64,000 nucleotides of DNA from Solanum dulcamara. Taxonomy: Eukaryota > Streptophyta > Magnoliopsida > Solanales > Solanaceae. A program made the position numbers and the translations under genes. The notes beneath the pieces were generated by a model. The model was not told the origin of the DNA and did not search any database. It saw only the letters and a list, made by a program, of their open reading frames with translations. Below, in pieces: positions 1-12,183 of this stretch (the stretch's first letter is position 1; the number at the start of each line of letters is the position of its first letter). The stretch covers positions 74,094,421-74,158,420 of the forward strand of contig NC_077246.1 of NCBI RefSeq assembly GCF_947179165.1. The letters run 5' to 3'.

Positions 1-2127
1 GCTCCTAAACCCCTGTATTGCACCGCTGGGGCTACTGGATTCGTTCCCGAGATCGTTACAGATGCTACTATGGTAGAAATCAAGAAAAATCGACCCAGAC
101 CCCCGGCACCTAAAAATTCGTGGGTTAACACACACGAAAAATAGCAAAATCGCCTTATTCCTATTGCGTCGCAAATAAAATGCTCTTGAACCCCTCTAAA
201 GCACCACCGGGGCTACTGGAGTCGTTCCCTAGGTCGTCACGGATGCTAAAATCCAAGAATCCAAGAAAATTTGACCCGAATCCCCGGCACCAAAAAATCC
301 GAGGGTTAACACACACGAAAAACTAGCAAAATAGCCTAATTCCTAATGCGTCGCTAATAAAATGCTCCTGAACCCCTATATAGCACCGCCGAGGCGACTG
401 GAGTCGTTCCCCAGGTCGTTACGGATGCTACTATGGAAGAATCCAAGAAAATTCGACCCGGACCACCGGCACCTAAAAAATCTGTGGGCTAACACACACG
501 AAAAACTAGCAAAATCACCTAATTCCTACTGCGTCGCCAATAAAATGCTCCTAAGCCCCTTTAAAGCGCCATCGAGGCTAGTATAGTCGTTCTCCAGGTC
601 GTTACGGATGCTACTATGGAAGAATGGAAGAAAATTTGACCCGAACCCCCTTCACCTAAAAAATCTGTGCTCTAACACACAAGAAATATTGGCAAAATCG
701 CCTAATTCCTATTACGTCGCCAATAAAATGCTCCTGAACACCTCTAAAGCGCCGCCGGGGCTACTGGAGTCGTTCCCTAGGTCGTTACGGATGCTACAAT
801 GGAAGAATCCAAGAAAATTCGACCCGTACCCCCGGCACCCAAAAAATATATGGGCTAACACACACCAAAAACTGGCAAAATCGCCTAATTCCTACTGCGT
901 CGCCAATAAAATGCTCCTAAGACTCTCTAAAGCACCGCTGGGGCTACTATAGTCATTCCCAGGTCGTTACGGACGCTACTAAAAAAAATCCAAGAAATTT
1001 TGACCCAGACCCCCGACACCTAAAATATACATGGGCTAACACACACGAAAAAGTGGCAAAATTGCTTAATTCCTATTGCGCCGCCAATAAAATGCTCCTA
1101 AACCCCTCTAAAGTGCCGCTGGGGATACTAGAGTTATTCCTCAAGTCGTTATGGATGCTACTATGAAATAATTCAAGAAAATTTGACCCAGACCCCCTTC
1201 ACCTAAAAACTTTGTGGGCTAAAAGACAAGAAATACTGGCAAAATGCCTAATTCCTATTGCATCGCCAAAACAATGCTCCTAAATCCCTTTATAGCACCG
1301 CCAGGGCTGCTGGAGTCATTTCCCAGGTCGTTACAGACGCTACTATGAAAGAATACAAGAAAATTCGACTCGAACCCCCGGCACCTAAAAAATCTGTAGG
1401 CTAACACACACGAAAAACTGTAAAAATTGCCAAATTCCTATTGCATCGCAAATAAAATGATCCTAAAGACCTCTAAAGCGCCGTCGGAGCTATTGGAGTT
1501 GTTCTCCAAGTCGTAACAGATGCTACTATGGACGAAATCAAGAAAATTCGACCCGTACCCCAGGTACCTAAAAATTCTGTGGGCTAACACACACGAAAAA
1601 TTGGCAAAATTGCCTAATTCCTATTGCGTCGCCAATAAAATGCTCCTAAACCCCTCTATTGCACTGCTGGGGCTACTGTAGTCGTTCCCCAAGTCGTTAC
1701 GGACGCTACTATGGAAGAAATCAAGTAAATTCGACCCAGACCCCCAGCACCTAAAAATTCGTGGGTTAACACATACGAAAAACTGGCAAAATCGCCTAAT
1801 TCCTATTGCGTCGCCAATTAAATGCTCCTGAACCCCTCTAAAGCGCCACCGGGGCTACTGGAGTCGTTCCCTAGCTCGTTACGGACGCTATAATGGAAGA
1901 ATCCAAGAAATTTTGACCCGAACCCCCGGTACCTAAAAAATCTAAGGGTTAACACACACGAAAAACTGGCAAAATCGCTTAATTCCGAATGCGTCGCCAA
2001 TAAAATGCTCCTAAACCCCTCTATAGCGCCACCGGGGCTACTAGAGTCGTTCCCCAGGTCTTTACGGATGCTACGATGGAATAATCCAAGAAAATTCGAC
2101 CCGTACCCCCGGCACCCAAAAAATATA

Positions 2128-2136
2128 TGGGCCCTA
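2128..2136 (+). other. truncated monomer junction
   Basis: AAATATATGGGCCCTAAGAC joins two monomer positions that are normally about 60 bp farther apart. The segment covering the CACACA, GCAAAAT and AATAAAATG motifs is missing. The same junction occurs near 48,329, so it predates the A/D duplication. A related CCCTAAGACTC variant near 43,848 keeps the preceding segment. Confidence 0.75.
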
Positions 2137-5100
2137 AGACTCTCTAAAGCACCGCCGGGGCTACTGTAGTCATTTCCAGGTCGTTACAGACGCTACTAAG
2201 GAAAAATCCAAGAAAATTTGACCCGGACCCCCGGCACCTAAAAAATCTGTGGCCTAACACACACGAAAAACTGGCAAAATTTCCTAATTCCTATTATGTC
2301 GCCAATAAAATGCTCCTAAACCACTCTATAGCACCTCCGGGGCTACTGGAGTCAATCCCTAGGTCGTTACGGATGCTACTATGGAAGAATCTAAGAAAAT
2401 TTGACCTGGACCCCGGCACCTATAATATCCGTGGGCTAACACAGACGAAAAAGTGGAAAAATTGTTTAATTCCTATTGCGTCGCCAATAAAATACTCCTA
2501 AACCCCTCTAAAGCACCGCCGTGGCTACTGCAGTCGTTCCCCAGGTCATTACGGATTCTACTATGGAGAAATCCAAGAAAATTTGACCCAAATCCCCGGC
2601 ACCTAAAAAATCTGTGGGCTAACACACACGAAAAACTGGCAAAATCCCTTAATTCCTATTGCGTCGCCAATAAAATGCTCCTAAACCCCTCTATAGCACC
2701 TCCGGGGCTACTGGAGTCATTCCCCAGGTCGTTACGAATGCTATTATGGAAGAATCTAAGAAAATTTTACCCGGACCCCCGGCACCTAAAAAATCTGTAG
2801 GCTAACAAACACGAAAAACTAGAAAAAATTGCCTAATTGGTATTGCGTCGCCAATAAAATGCTCCTAAACCCCTCTAAAGCGCCACCGGAGCTACTAGAG
2901 TCATTCTTCAGGTCGTTACGGACACTACTATTGAATAATCCAAGAAAATTTGACCCGGACCCCCAGCACCTTAAAAATCCGTGGGCTAATACAGACAAAA
3001 AACTGGCAAAATCGCCTAATTGCTATTGTGTCGCCAATAAAATACTCCTAAACCTCTCTAAAGCACCGCCGGGGCTACTGGATTCGTTCCCCAGGTCGTT
3101 ATGGATGCTACTATGGAAGAATTCAAGGAAATTTGACCCGGACCCCCTTCATCTAAAAAATCTGTGGGCTACCACACAAGAAATACTGGCAAAATTGCCT
3201 AATTAATATTGCGTCGCTAATAAAATGCTCTTTAACCCCTCTATAGCGCCATTGGGGATACTAGAGTTGTTCCCCAGGTCGTTACGGACGCTACTATGGA
3301 AGAATACAAGAAAATTCTACTCTGACCCCCGGCACCTAAAAAATCCATGGGCTAACAGACACGAAAAACTGGCAAAATCGTGTAATTCCTAGTGCGTCGC
3401 AAATAAAATGATCCTAAACCCCTCTAAAGCGTCGTCGGGGCTAGTGGAGTCGTTCTCCAGGTCGTAACGAATGCTACTATAGAAGAAATCAAGAAAATTC
3501 GACCCGGACCCCCGGTACCTAAAAATATTGTTGGCTAACACACACGAAAAACTGGCAAAATTGTCTAATTCCTATTGTGTTGCCAATAAAATGCTCTTAA
3601 ACCCCTCTATTGCACCGCCGGGGCTACTGGAGTCATTACCCAGGTCGTTACGGATGCTACTATGGAAGAAATCAAGAAAATTCGACCCATACCCCTGGCA
3701 CCTAAAAATTCAGTGGGCTAACACACACGAAAATCTGGCAAAATTGCCTAATTCCCATTGTGTCGCCAATAAAATGCTCCTAAACTCCTCTATAGCACCG
3801 CCGGGGCTACTGGTGTCTTTCCCAGGTCGTTACGGATGCTACTATGGAAGAATCCAGGAAAATTTGACACGGAATTCTGGCACGTAAAAAATATATGGGC
3901 TAACACACACGAAAAACTGGAAAAATTACATAATTCCTATTGCGTCTCTAATAAAATGATCCTAATCCCCTCTAAAGCACCACCGAGGCTACTAGAGTCG
4001 TTCCCCAGGTCGTTACGGATGATACTATGAAATAATTCAAGATAATTTGACCCGGACCCCCTTCACCTAAAATATCTGTGGGCTAAAACACAAGTAATAG
4101 TGGAAAAATGCCTAATTCCTATTGCGTCGCCAAAAAATGCTCCTAAACCCCTCTATAGCACCTCTAGGGCTGCTGGAGTCATTTCCCAGGTCGTTACAGA
4201 CGCTACTATGAAAGAATACAAGAAAATTCGACTCGGACCCCCGGCACCTAAAAAATCTGTGGGCTAACACACACGAAAAACTGGCAAAATCACCAAATTC
4301 CTATTGCATCGCAAATAAAATGATCCTAAAGACCTCTATAGCACTATCGAGGCTACTGGAGTCGTTCTCCAGGTCGTTACGGACGCTACTATGGAAGAAA
4401 TCAAGAAAATTCGACCCGCACCCCCGGCACCTAAAAAATCCGTGGGCTAACACACACTAAAAACTGGCAAAATCGCCTAATTTCTATTGCGTTGCCAATA
4501 AAATGCTCCTATACCCCTCTAAAGAGCCGTCGGGGCTACTGGAGTCATTCTCCAGGTCGTTATGGACGCTACTATGGAAGAATCTAAGAAAATTTGACCT
4601 GGACCCCCGAAACCTAAAAAGTCCGTGGGCTAACATACACGAAAAACTGGCAAAATCTCATAATTCCTATTGCATCGCCAATAAAATGCTCCTAAACCCC
4701 TCTATAGCACCATCGGGGCTACTAGAGTCGTTCTCTAGGTCGTTACGGACGCTACTATAGAAGAAATCAAGAAAATTCGACCCACACCCCCCGGCACCTA
4801 AAAAATCCGTGGGCTAACACACACGAAAAACTAGCAAAATCACCTAATTCCTATTGCGTCGCCAATAAAATGCTCTTAAACCCCTATAAAGTGCCGACGG
4901 GGCTACTAACATCGTTCCCTAGGTCGTTACGGATGCTACTATAGAAGAATCCAAGAAATTTAGACACGGTCCCACAAAACGTAAAAAATCCATGGGCTAA
5001 CACACACGAAAAACTTGCAAAATTGCCTAATTCCTATTGCGTCGCCAATAAAATGCTCCTGAACCCCTCCAAAGCGCCGCCGAGGCTGCTAGAGTCATTC

Positions 5101-6695
5101 CCTAGGTCGTTACGGACGCTACTTTGGAAGAATACAAGAAAATTCAACACGGATCCCTGACAATTAAAAAATCCGTGGGCTAACACACACGAAAAACTAG
5201 CAAAATCGCCTAATTTCTATTGCGTATCTAGTAAAATGCTCCTAAACCCCACTAAAGCACCACCGGGGCTACTGGAGTCATTCTCAGGTCGTTACGAATG
5301 CTACTATGGAAGAATCCAAGAATATTTGACCCGGACCCCCGGTACCTAAAATATCTGTGGGCTAACACACACGAAAAACTGGCAAAATCTACTAATTCCT
5401 ATTGTGTCGCCAATAAAATGCTCCTAAACTCCTCTATAGCATTGCGGGGGCTACTGGAGTTGTTCCCCAGGTCATAACGGACGCTACTATGGAAGAATCC
5501 AAGAAAATTTGACCCGTACACCTGTCACCTAAAATATCCGTGGGCTAACACACGAAAAAGTGGCAAAATTGCCTAAATCCTAATTCGTCGCCAATAAAAT
5601 GCTCCTAAACCCTTCTACAGCGCCGCCGGAGCTACTGGAGTCTTTCCCCAGGTTGTTACAGCCGCTACTATGGAAGATTCCAAGAAAATTCAACACGGAC
5701 CCCCGGCACCTTAAAATTCCGTGGGCTAACACACACAAAAAACTAGCAAAATCGCCTAATTCCTATTGCATCACCAATACAATTCTACTAAACCCCTCTA
5801 TAGCGCCGCCAGGGCTACTGGAGTCGTTACCCAGGTCGTTACGGACGCTACTATAGAAAAATGGAAGAAAATTCGACCCTGACCCCCGGAACCTAAAAAA
5901 TCTGTGGGCTAACACACACAAAAAACTGGCAAAATTGCCTAATTCCTATTGCGCCGCCAAAACAATGCTCCTAAACCTCTCTATAGCACCGTCGGAGCTA
6001 CTGGAGTCCTTCCCTAGGTCGGTACGGATGTTACTATGGAAATATCCAAGAAAATTTGACCCGGACCCCCGGCACCTAAAATATTTGTGGGCTAACACAC
6101 ATGAACAAGTGGCAAAATTGCCTAATTCCTATTGCGTCGACAATAAAATGCTCCAAAACCCGTCTAAAGCACCACCGGTGCTACTGGAGTCATTCCAAGG
6201 GCGTTACGGATGCTAATATTGAATAATCCCAGAAAATTCGACCCGCACCCCGGACACCTAAAAAATCCGTGGACTAACACATACGAAAAACTTGCAAAAT
6301 TGCTTAATTCCTATTGTGTCGCCAATAAAATGCACCTAAACCTCTCTATAGCACCACCGGTGCTACTAGAGTCGTTCCCCAAGTCGTTACGGACGCTACT
6401 ATTGAAAAATCCAAGAAAATTCGACCCGGACCACCGGCACTTAAAAAATCTGTGGGCTAACCCACACGAAAAACTAGCAAAATCGCCTAATTCCTATTGT
6501 CTCGCTAATAAAATGCTCCTAAACCCCTCTATAGCGCCGCCGAAGCTACTGGAGTCCTTCCCCAGGTCATTACGGATGCTACTATTGAAGAATCCAAGAA
6601 AATTCGACCCAAACCTCCGGCACCTAAAAAATCTGTGAGCTGACACACATGAAAAACTGGCAAAATCACCTAATTCCTGTTGCATCGCCAATAAA

Positions 6696-6878
6696 ATGCT
6701 CCTAAATCCCTCTATAGCACCGCCGGGGCTACTGGAGTCGTTCCCCATGTTGTTATGGATGCTACTATGGAAGAATCCAAGAAAATTTGACCCGGACCCC
6801 CGGCACCTAAAAAATTCATGGGCTAACACACACGAAAAACTGGCAAAATCTCCTAATTTCAATTGCGTCGCCAATAAA
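6696..6878 (+). repeat. representative 183-bp satellite monomer
   Basis: This is a typical full-length monomer, given as a reference for phase. Position 1 is set at the ATG of AATAAAATGCTCCTAAA. The GC-rich core lies at about 25-40, a GGTCGTTA-like motif at about 52-60, the first long A-run at about 86-90, CCTAAAAAATC at about 111-120, CACACACGAAAAAC at about 132-145, and CCTATTGCGTCGCCAATAAA closes the unit. Variable sites are mostly CG/TG/CA alternatives. Confidence 0.93.
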
Positions 6879-7680
6879 ATGCTCTTAAGCCCCTCTATAG
6901 CGCCGCCGGGGCTATTGGAGTCGTTACCAAGGTCGTTACAGACGCTATTATGGAAGAATCCAGGAAAATTTGACCCGAACCCCCGGCACTTAAAAAATTT
7001 GTGGGCTAAACCACATGAAAAATTAGCAAAATTGCCTAATTCCTATTGTCTCACCAATAAAATGCTCCTAAACCCCTGTAAAGTGACGCCGGGGATACTG
7101 GAGTCGTTCCCAAGTCGTTACGGATGCTACTATGGAAGAATCCAAGAAAATTCGACCAGGACTCTCGGCACCTAAAAAATCCTTACGCTAATACACATGA
7201 AAAACTTTCAAAATTGCCTAATTTCTAATGCGTCGCTAATAAAATGCTCCTAAACCCCTCTATAGTGCCACAGAGGCTAGTGGAGTCGTTCCCCAGGTCG
7301 TTACAGACACTACTATGGAAAAATCCAAGAAAATTGACCCAGACCCCCGGTACCTAAAAAATCTGTGGCTAACACACACGAAAAACTGGCAAAATCGCCT
7401 AATTCCTATTGCGTCGCCAATAAAATGCTCCTAAACCCCTCTACAGTGCCGCCGGTTCTACTATAGTCGTACCCAGGTTGTTATGGACGCTACTATGGAA
7501 GAATGGAAGAAAATTCGACCCGGACCCTCGGCACCTAAAAAATGCGTGGGCTAACACACACGAAAAACTAGTAAAATTGCCTAATTCCTATTGCGCCGCC
7601 AATAAAATGCTCCTAAACCCCTCTATAGTGCCGTCGGGGCTTCTGGAGTCGATCCCAGGTCGTTACGGATGCTAATATGG

Positions 7681-9720
7681 AAGAATCCAAGAAAATTCGA
7701 CCCGTACCCCAGGTACCTAAAAATTCTGTGGGCTAACACACACGAAAAATTGGCAAAATTGCCTAATTCCTATTGCGTCGCCAATAAAATGCTCCTAAAC
7801 CCCTCTATTGCACCGCCGGGGCTACTGTAGTTGTCCCCAAGTCGTTACATACACTACTATGGTAGAAATCAAGTAAATTCGACCCAGACCCCCAGCACCT
7901 AAAAATTCGTGGGTTAACACACACGAAAAACTGGCAAAATCACCTAATTCCTATTGCGTTGCCAATTAAATGCTCCTGAACCCCTCTAAAGCGCCGCCGG
8001 GGCTACTGGAGTCATTCCCTAGGTCGTTACGGATGCTACAATGGAAGAATCCAAGAAAATTTGACCCGAATCCCCGACACCTAAAAAATCCGAGGGTTAA
8101 CACACATGAAAAACTGGCAAAATCGCCTAATTCCTAATGCGTCGCCAATAAAATGCTCCTAAACCCCTCTATAGCGCCGCCAAGGCTACCTAATTCCTAT
8201 TGCGTCGCCAATTAAATGCTCCTGAACCCCTCTAAAGCACCGCCGGGGCTACTGGAGTCATTCCCCAGGTCGTTACGGATGCTACTATGGAATAATCCAA
8301 GAAATTAGACCCGTACCCCTGGCACCCAAAAAATATATGGGCTAACACACACAAAAAACTGGCAAAATCACCTAATTCCTACTGCATCGCCAATAAAATG
8401 CTCCTAAGACTCTCTAAAGCACCGCCGGGGCTACTGTAGTCATTCCTAGGTCGTTACGGATGCTACTACGGAAGAATCCAAGAAAATTTGACCCAGGCCA
8501 CCGGCACCTATAAAATTTGTGGGCTAACACACACGAAAAACTAGCAAAATCATCTAATTCCTACTGCGTCGCCAATAAAATGCTCCTAAGCCCCTCTAAA
8601 GCGCCGTCGAGGCTACTATAATCGTTCTCCAGGTCGTTACGGATGCTACTATGGAAGAATGGAAGAAAATTCGACCCGAACCCCCTTCACCTAAAAGATC
8701 TGTGCTCTAACACATAAGAAATATTGGCAAAATCGCCTAATTCCTATTGCGTCGCCAATAAAATGCTCCTGAACACCTCTAAAGCGCTGCCGGGGCTACT
8801 GGAGTCTTTACCTAGGTCGTTACGGATGCTACAATGGAATAATCCAAGAAAATTTGACCCGAACCCTCGGCACCTAAAAAATCCGAAGGTTAAGACACAC
8901 AAAAAACTGGCAAAATCGCATAATTGCTATTGCGTCGCCAATAAAATGCTCCTAAACCCCTCTATAGAGCCACCGGGGCTACTGGAGTCGTTCCCCAGGT
9001 CATTACGGACGCTACTATGGAAGAATCTAAGAAAATTCGACCCGGACCCCCGGCACCTAAAATATCCGTGGGCACACACGAAAAATTGGTAAAATCACCT
9101 AATTCCTACTACATCGCCAATAAAATGCTCCTAAGCGCCTCTAAAGCACCACCGGGGTTACTGGAGTCATTCCCAGGTCATTACTTACGCTACTAAGGAA
9201 AAATCCAAGAAATTTGACCCGGACCGCCAGCACCTAAAAAATATATGGGCTAACACACATGAAAAACTGGCAAAATTGCCTAATTTCTACTGCGTCGCCA
9301 ATAAAATGCTCCTAAGCCCCTCTAAAGCGCTGCTGGGGCTACTGTAGTCGTTACCCAGGTCGTTAAATTTTGACCCGAACCCCCGGCACCTAAAAAATCT
9401 GTGGGCTAACACACACGAAAAACTGCCAAAATCACCTAATTCCTATTGGGTCGCCAATAAACTGCTCTTGAACCCCTCTAAAGCACCGCCGGGGCTACTG
9501 GAGTCATTCCCTAGGTCGTTACGGATGTTACAATGGAAGAATACAAGAAAATTTGACCCGAATCCCAGGCACCTAGAAAATCCGAGGGTTAACACACACG
9601 AAAAACTGGCAAAATCGCCTAATTCCTAATGCGTCGCCAATAAAACGCTCCTAAACCCCTCTATAGCGCCGCCGGGGCTACTAGAGTCGTTCCCCAGGTC
9701 GTTACGGATGCTACTATGGA
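7681..9720 (+). repeat. single copy of the 2,040-bp module
   Basis: This is the one-copy equivalent, in block A, of the module that is tandemly duplicated in block D (53,880-55,919 and 55,920-57,959). Both edges carry AATCCAAGAAAATTCGACCC. It contains two shortened monomers (about 8,189 and 9,365), which is why its length is not a multiple of 183. Confidence 0.8.
8183..8195 (+). other. truncated monomer junction (~118 bp lost)
   Basis: GCCGCCAAGGCTACCTAATTC fuses the GC-rich core directly to the CCTAATTCC motif and removes most of a monomer. The identical junction is seen near 54,388 and 56,428. It is a useful tag for the 2,040-bp module. Confidence 0.78.
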
Positions 9721-12183
9721 ATAATCCAAGAAAATTCGACCCGTACCCCCGGCACCCAAAAAAAATATGGGCTAACACACACAAAAAACTGGCAACATCG
9801 CCTAATTCCTACTGCGTCGCCAATAAAATGCTCCTATGACTCTCTAAAGCACTGCCGGGGCTACTGTAGTCATTCCCAGGTCATTACGGACGCTACTAAG
9901 GAAAAATCCAAGAAAATTTGACCCGGACCCCCGGCACCTAAAAAATCTGTGGCCTAACACACATGAAAAACTGACAAAATCGCCTAATTCCTATTGCATC
10001 GCTAATAAAATGCTCCTGGACCCTTCTAAAGTGCCGCCGGGGCTACTGGAGTCGTTCCCTAGGTCGTTACGGATGCTACTATGGAAGAATCCAAGAAAAT
10101 TTGACTCGAACCCCCGCCATCTAAAAAATTCGTGGGTTAACACACAAGAAAAACTAGCAAAATTGCCCAATAAAATGCTTCTAAACCCCTCTAAAGCGTC
10201 GTCGGGGCTACTAGAGTCGTTCCCCGGGTCGTTACGGATGCTAATATGGAAAAATCCAAGAAATTTTGACCCGGACCCCCGACGCCTAAAAAATCTGTGG
10301 GCTAACACACACGAAAAACTAGCAAAATCCCTTAATTCCTATTGCGTCTCCAATAAAATGCTTCTAAACCCCTCTATAGCACCTCCGGGGCTATTGGAGT
10401 CCTTCCCCAGGTTGTTACGAACGCTACTATGGAAGAATCCAAGAAAATTTGACCCGAACTCCTGGCACCTAAAATATCTGTGGGCTAACACACATGAAAA
10501 GTGGCAAAATTGCTTAATTCCTATTGCGCCGCCAATAAAATACTCCTAAACCCCTCTAAAGCATCGCCGGGCTACTGGAGTCATTCCCCGGGTCGTTAAG
10601 GATACTACTATGGAAAAATCCAAGCAAATTTGACCCGAACCCCCGGCACCTAAAATATCTGTGGGCTAACACACACGAAAAACTGGCAAAATCCCCAAAT
10701 TCCTATTGCGTCGCCAATAAAATACTCCTAAACCCCTCTGTAGCACCTCCGGGGCTACTGAAGTCATTACCCAGGTCGTTACGGACGCTACTATTGAAGA
10801 ATCCAAGAAAATTTGACCCAGACCCTCGGCACCTAAAACATATGTGGGCTAACACACAAGAAATACTTGCAAAATTGCCTAATTCCTATTGCATCACCAA
10901 TAAAATGCTCCTAAACCCCTCTATAGGGCCACTAGGGCTACTGGAGTCGTTCCCCGAGTCGTTACGGACGTTACAATGGAAAAATCCAAGAAAATTCGAC
11001 TCTGACTCCTGGCACCTAAAAAATCCGTGGGCTAACACACATGAAAAACTAGCAAAATCGCCAAATTCCTATTGCGTCGCAAATAAAATGATCCTAAACC
11101 CCTCTAAAGCCCCACCGGGGCTACTGGAGTCATTCTCCAGGTCGTAACGGACGCTACAATGGAAGAATCTAAGAAAATTCGACCCGGACCCCCGGCACCT
11201 AAAAAATCCGTGGGCTAACATATACGAAAAACTGGCCAAATCGCCTAATTCTATTGCGTCGTAAATAAAATGCTCCTAAACCCCTCTATTGCACCGCCGG
11301 TGCTACTGGAGTCGTTCCCCAGGTCGTTACGGACGCTACGATGGAAAAAATCAAGAAATATCGACCCAGACCCCGACATCTAAAAATTAGTGGGTTAACA
11401 AACACGAAAAACTAGCAAAATCGCCCAATTCCTATTGCGTCGCTAATAAAATGCTCCTAAACCCCTCTATAGCACCTCTGGGGCTACTGGAGTGATTCCC
11501 CAGGTCGTTACGGACGCTAATATGGAAGTATCCAAGAAAATTTGACCCGAACCCCCGGCATCTAAAATATCCGTGGTCTATCACACACGAAAAAGTGGCA
11601 AAATTGCTTAATTCCTATTGCGGCGCCAATAAAATACCCTAAACCTTTTTAAAGTGCCACCGGGGCTACTGGAGTCGTTACCCAGGTCGATACGGATGCT
11701 ACTATGGAAGAATTCAAGAAAATTTGACTCGGACCCCTTTCACCTAAAAAATCTGTGGGCTAACACAAAAGAAATACTGGCAAAATCATCTAATTCCTAT
11801 TGCGTCGCCAATAAAATCCTCCTAAACTCCTCTATAGAATCATCGAGGCTAATAGATTCATTCCCCAGGTCGTTACAGACGCTAATATGGAAAAATACAA
11901 GAAAATTTGACTCAGACCCCCAACACCTAAAAAATCCGCGGGCTAACACACACGAAAAACTGGCAAAATCGCCTAATTCTATTGCATCGCAAATAAAATG
12001 ATCCTAAACCCCTCTAAAGCGTCGCCGGAGCTACTGGAATCGTTCTCCAGATTGCAACGGATGCTACTATGGAAGAAATCAAGAAAATGCAACCCGAACC
12101 CCCGGTACCTAAAAATTCTGTGCGCTAACAAATACGAAAAACTAGCAAAATTGCCCTAATTCCTATTGCGTTGCCAATAAAAT

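Larger units (their letters stand above)
1..12183 (+). repeat. higher-order block copy A (~12.2 kb)
   Basis: The sequence at position 1 recurs in the same phase at 12,184, 46,198 and 60,424. Copy A aligns with copy D (46,198 onward) at a nearly constant offset of about 46,197-46,199 through roughly 9,700, for example 1,818 with 48,017, 3,528 with 49,727 and 6,696 with 52,893. Sampled stretches differ by only a few percent, far less than neighbouring monomers do. Shortened marker monomers occur near 2,130, 8,189 and 9,365. No gene is present. Confidence 0.88.

Noticed and set aside
6494..6874. 126-residue minus-strand frame, recurring at 52,691-53,071
   Set aside because: It is the reverse complement of two satellite monomers, with the same 61-residue periodicity and no independent support.
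6696..6878. CENP-B-box-like motif in the monomer
   Set aside because: I compared the TTCG-containing parts of both strands with the TTCGNNNNANNCGGG pattern and none fits.
1..12183. CRISPR-like regular repetition
   Set aside because: The whole 183-bp unit repeats; there are no short conserved repeats separated by unique spacers, and the context is plant nuclear DNA.
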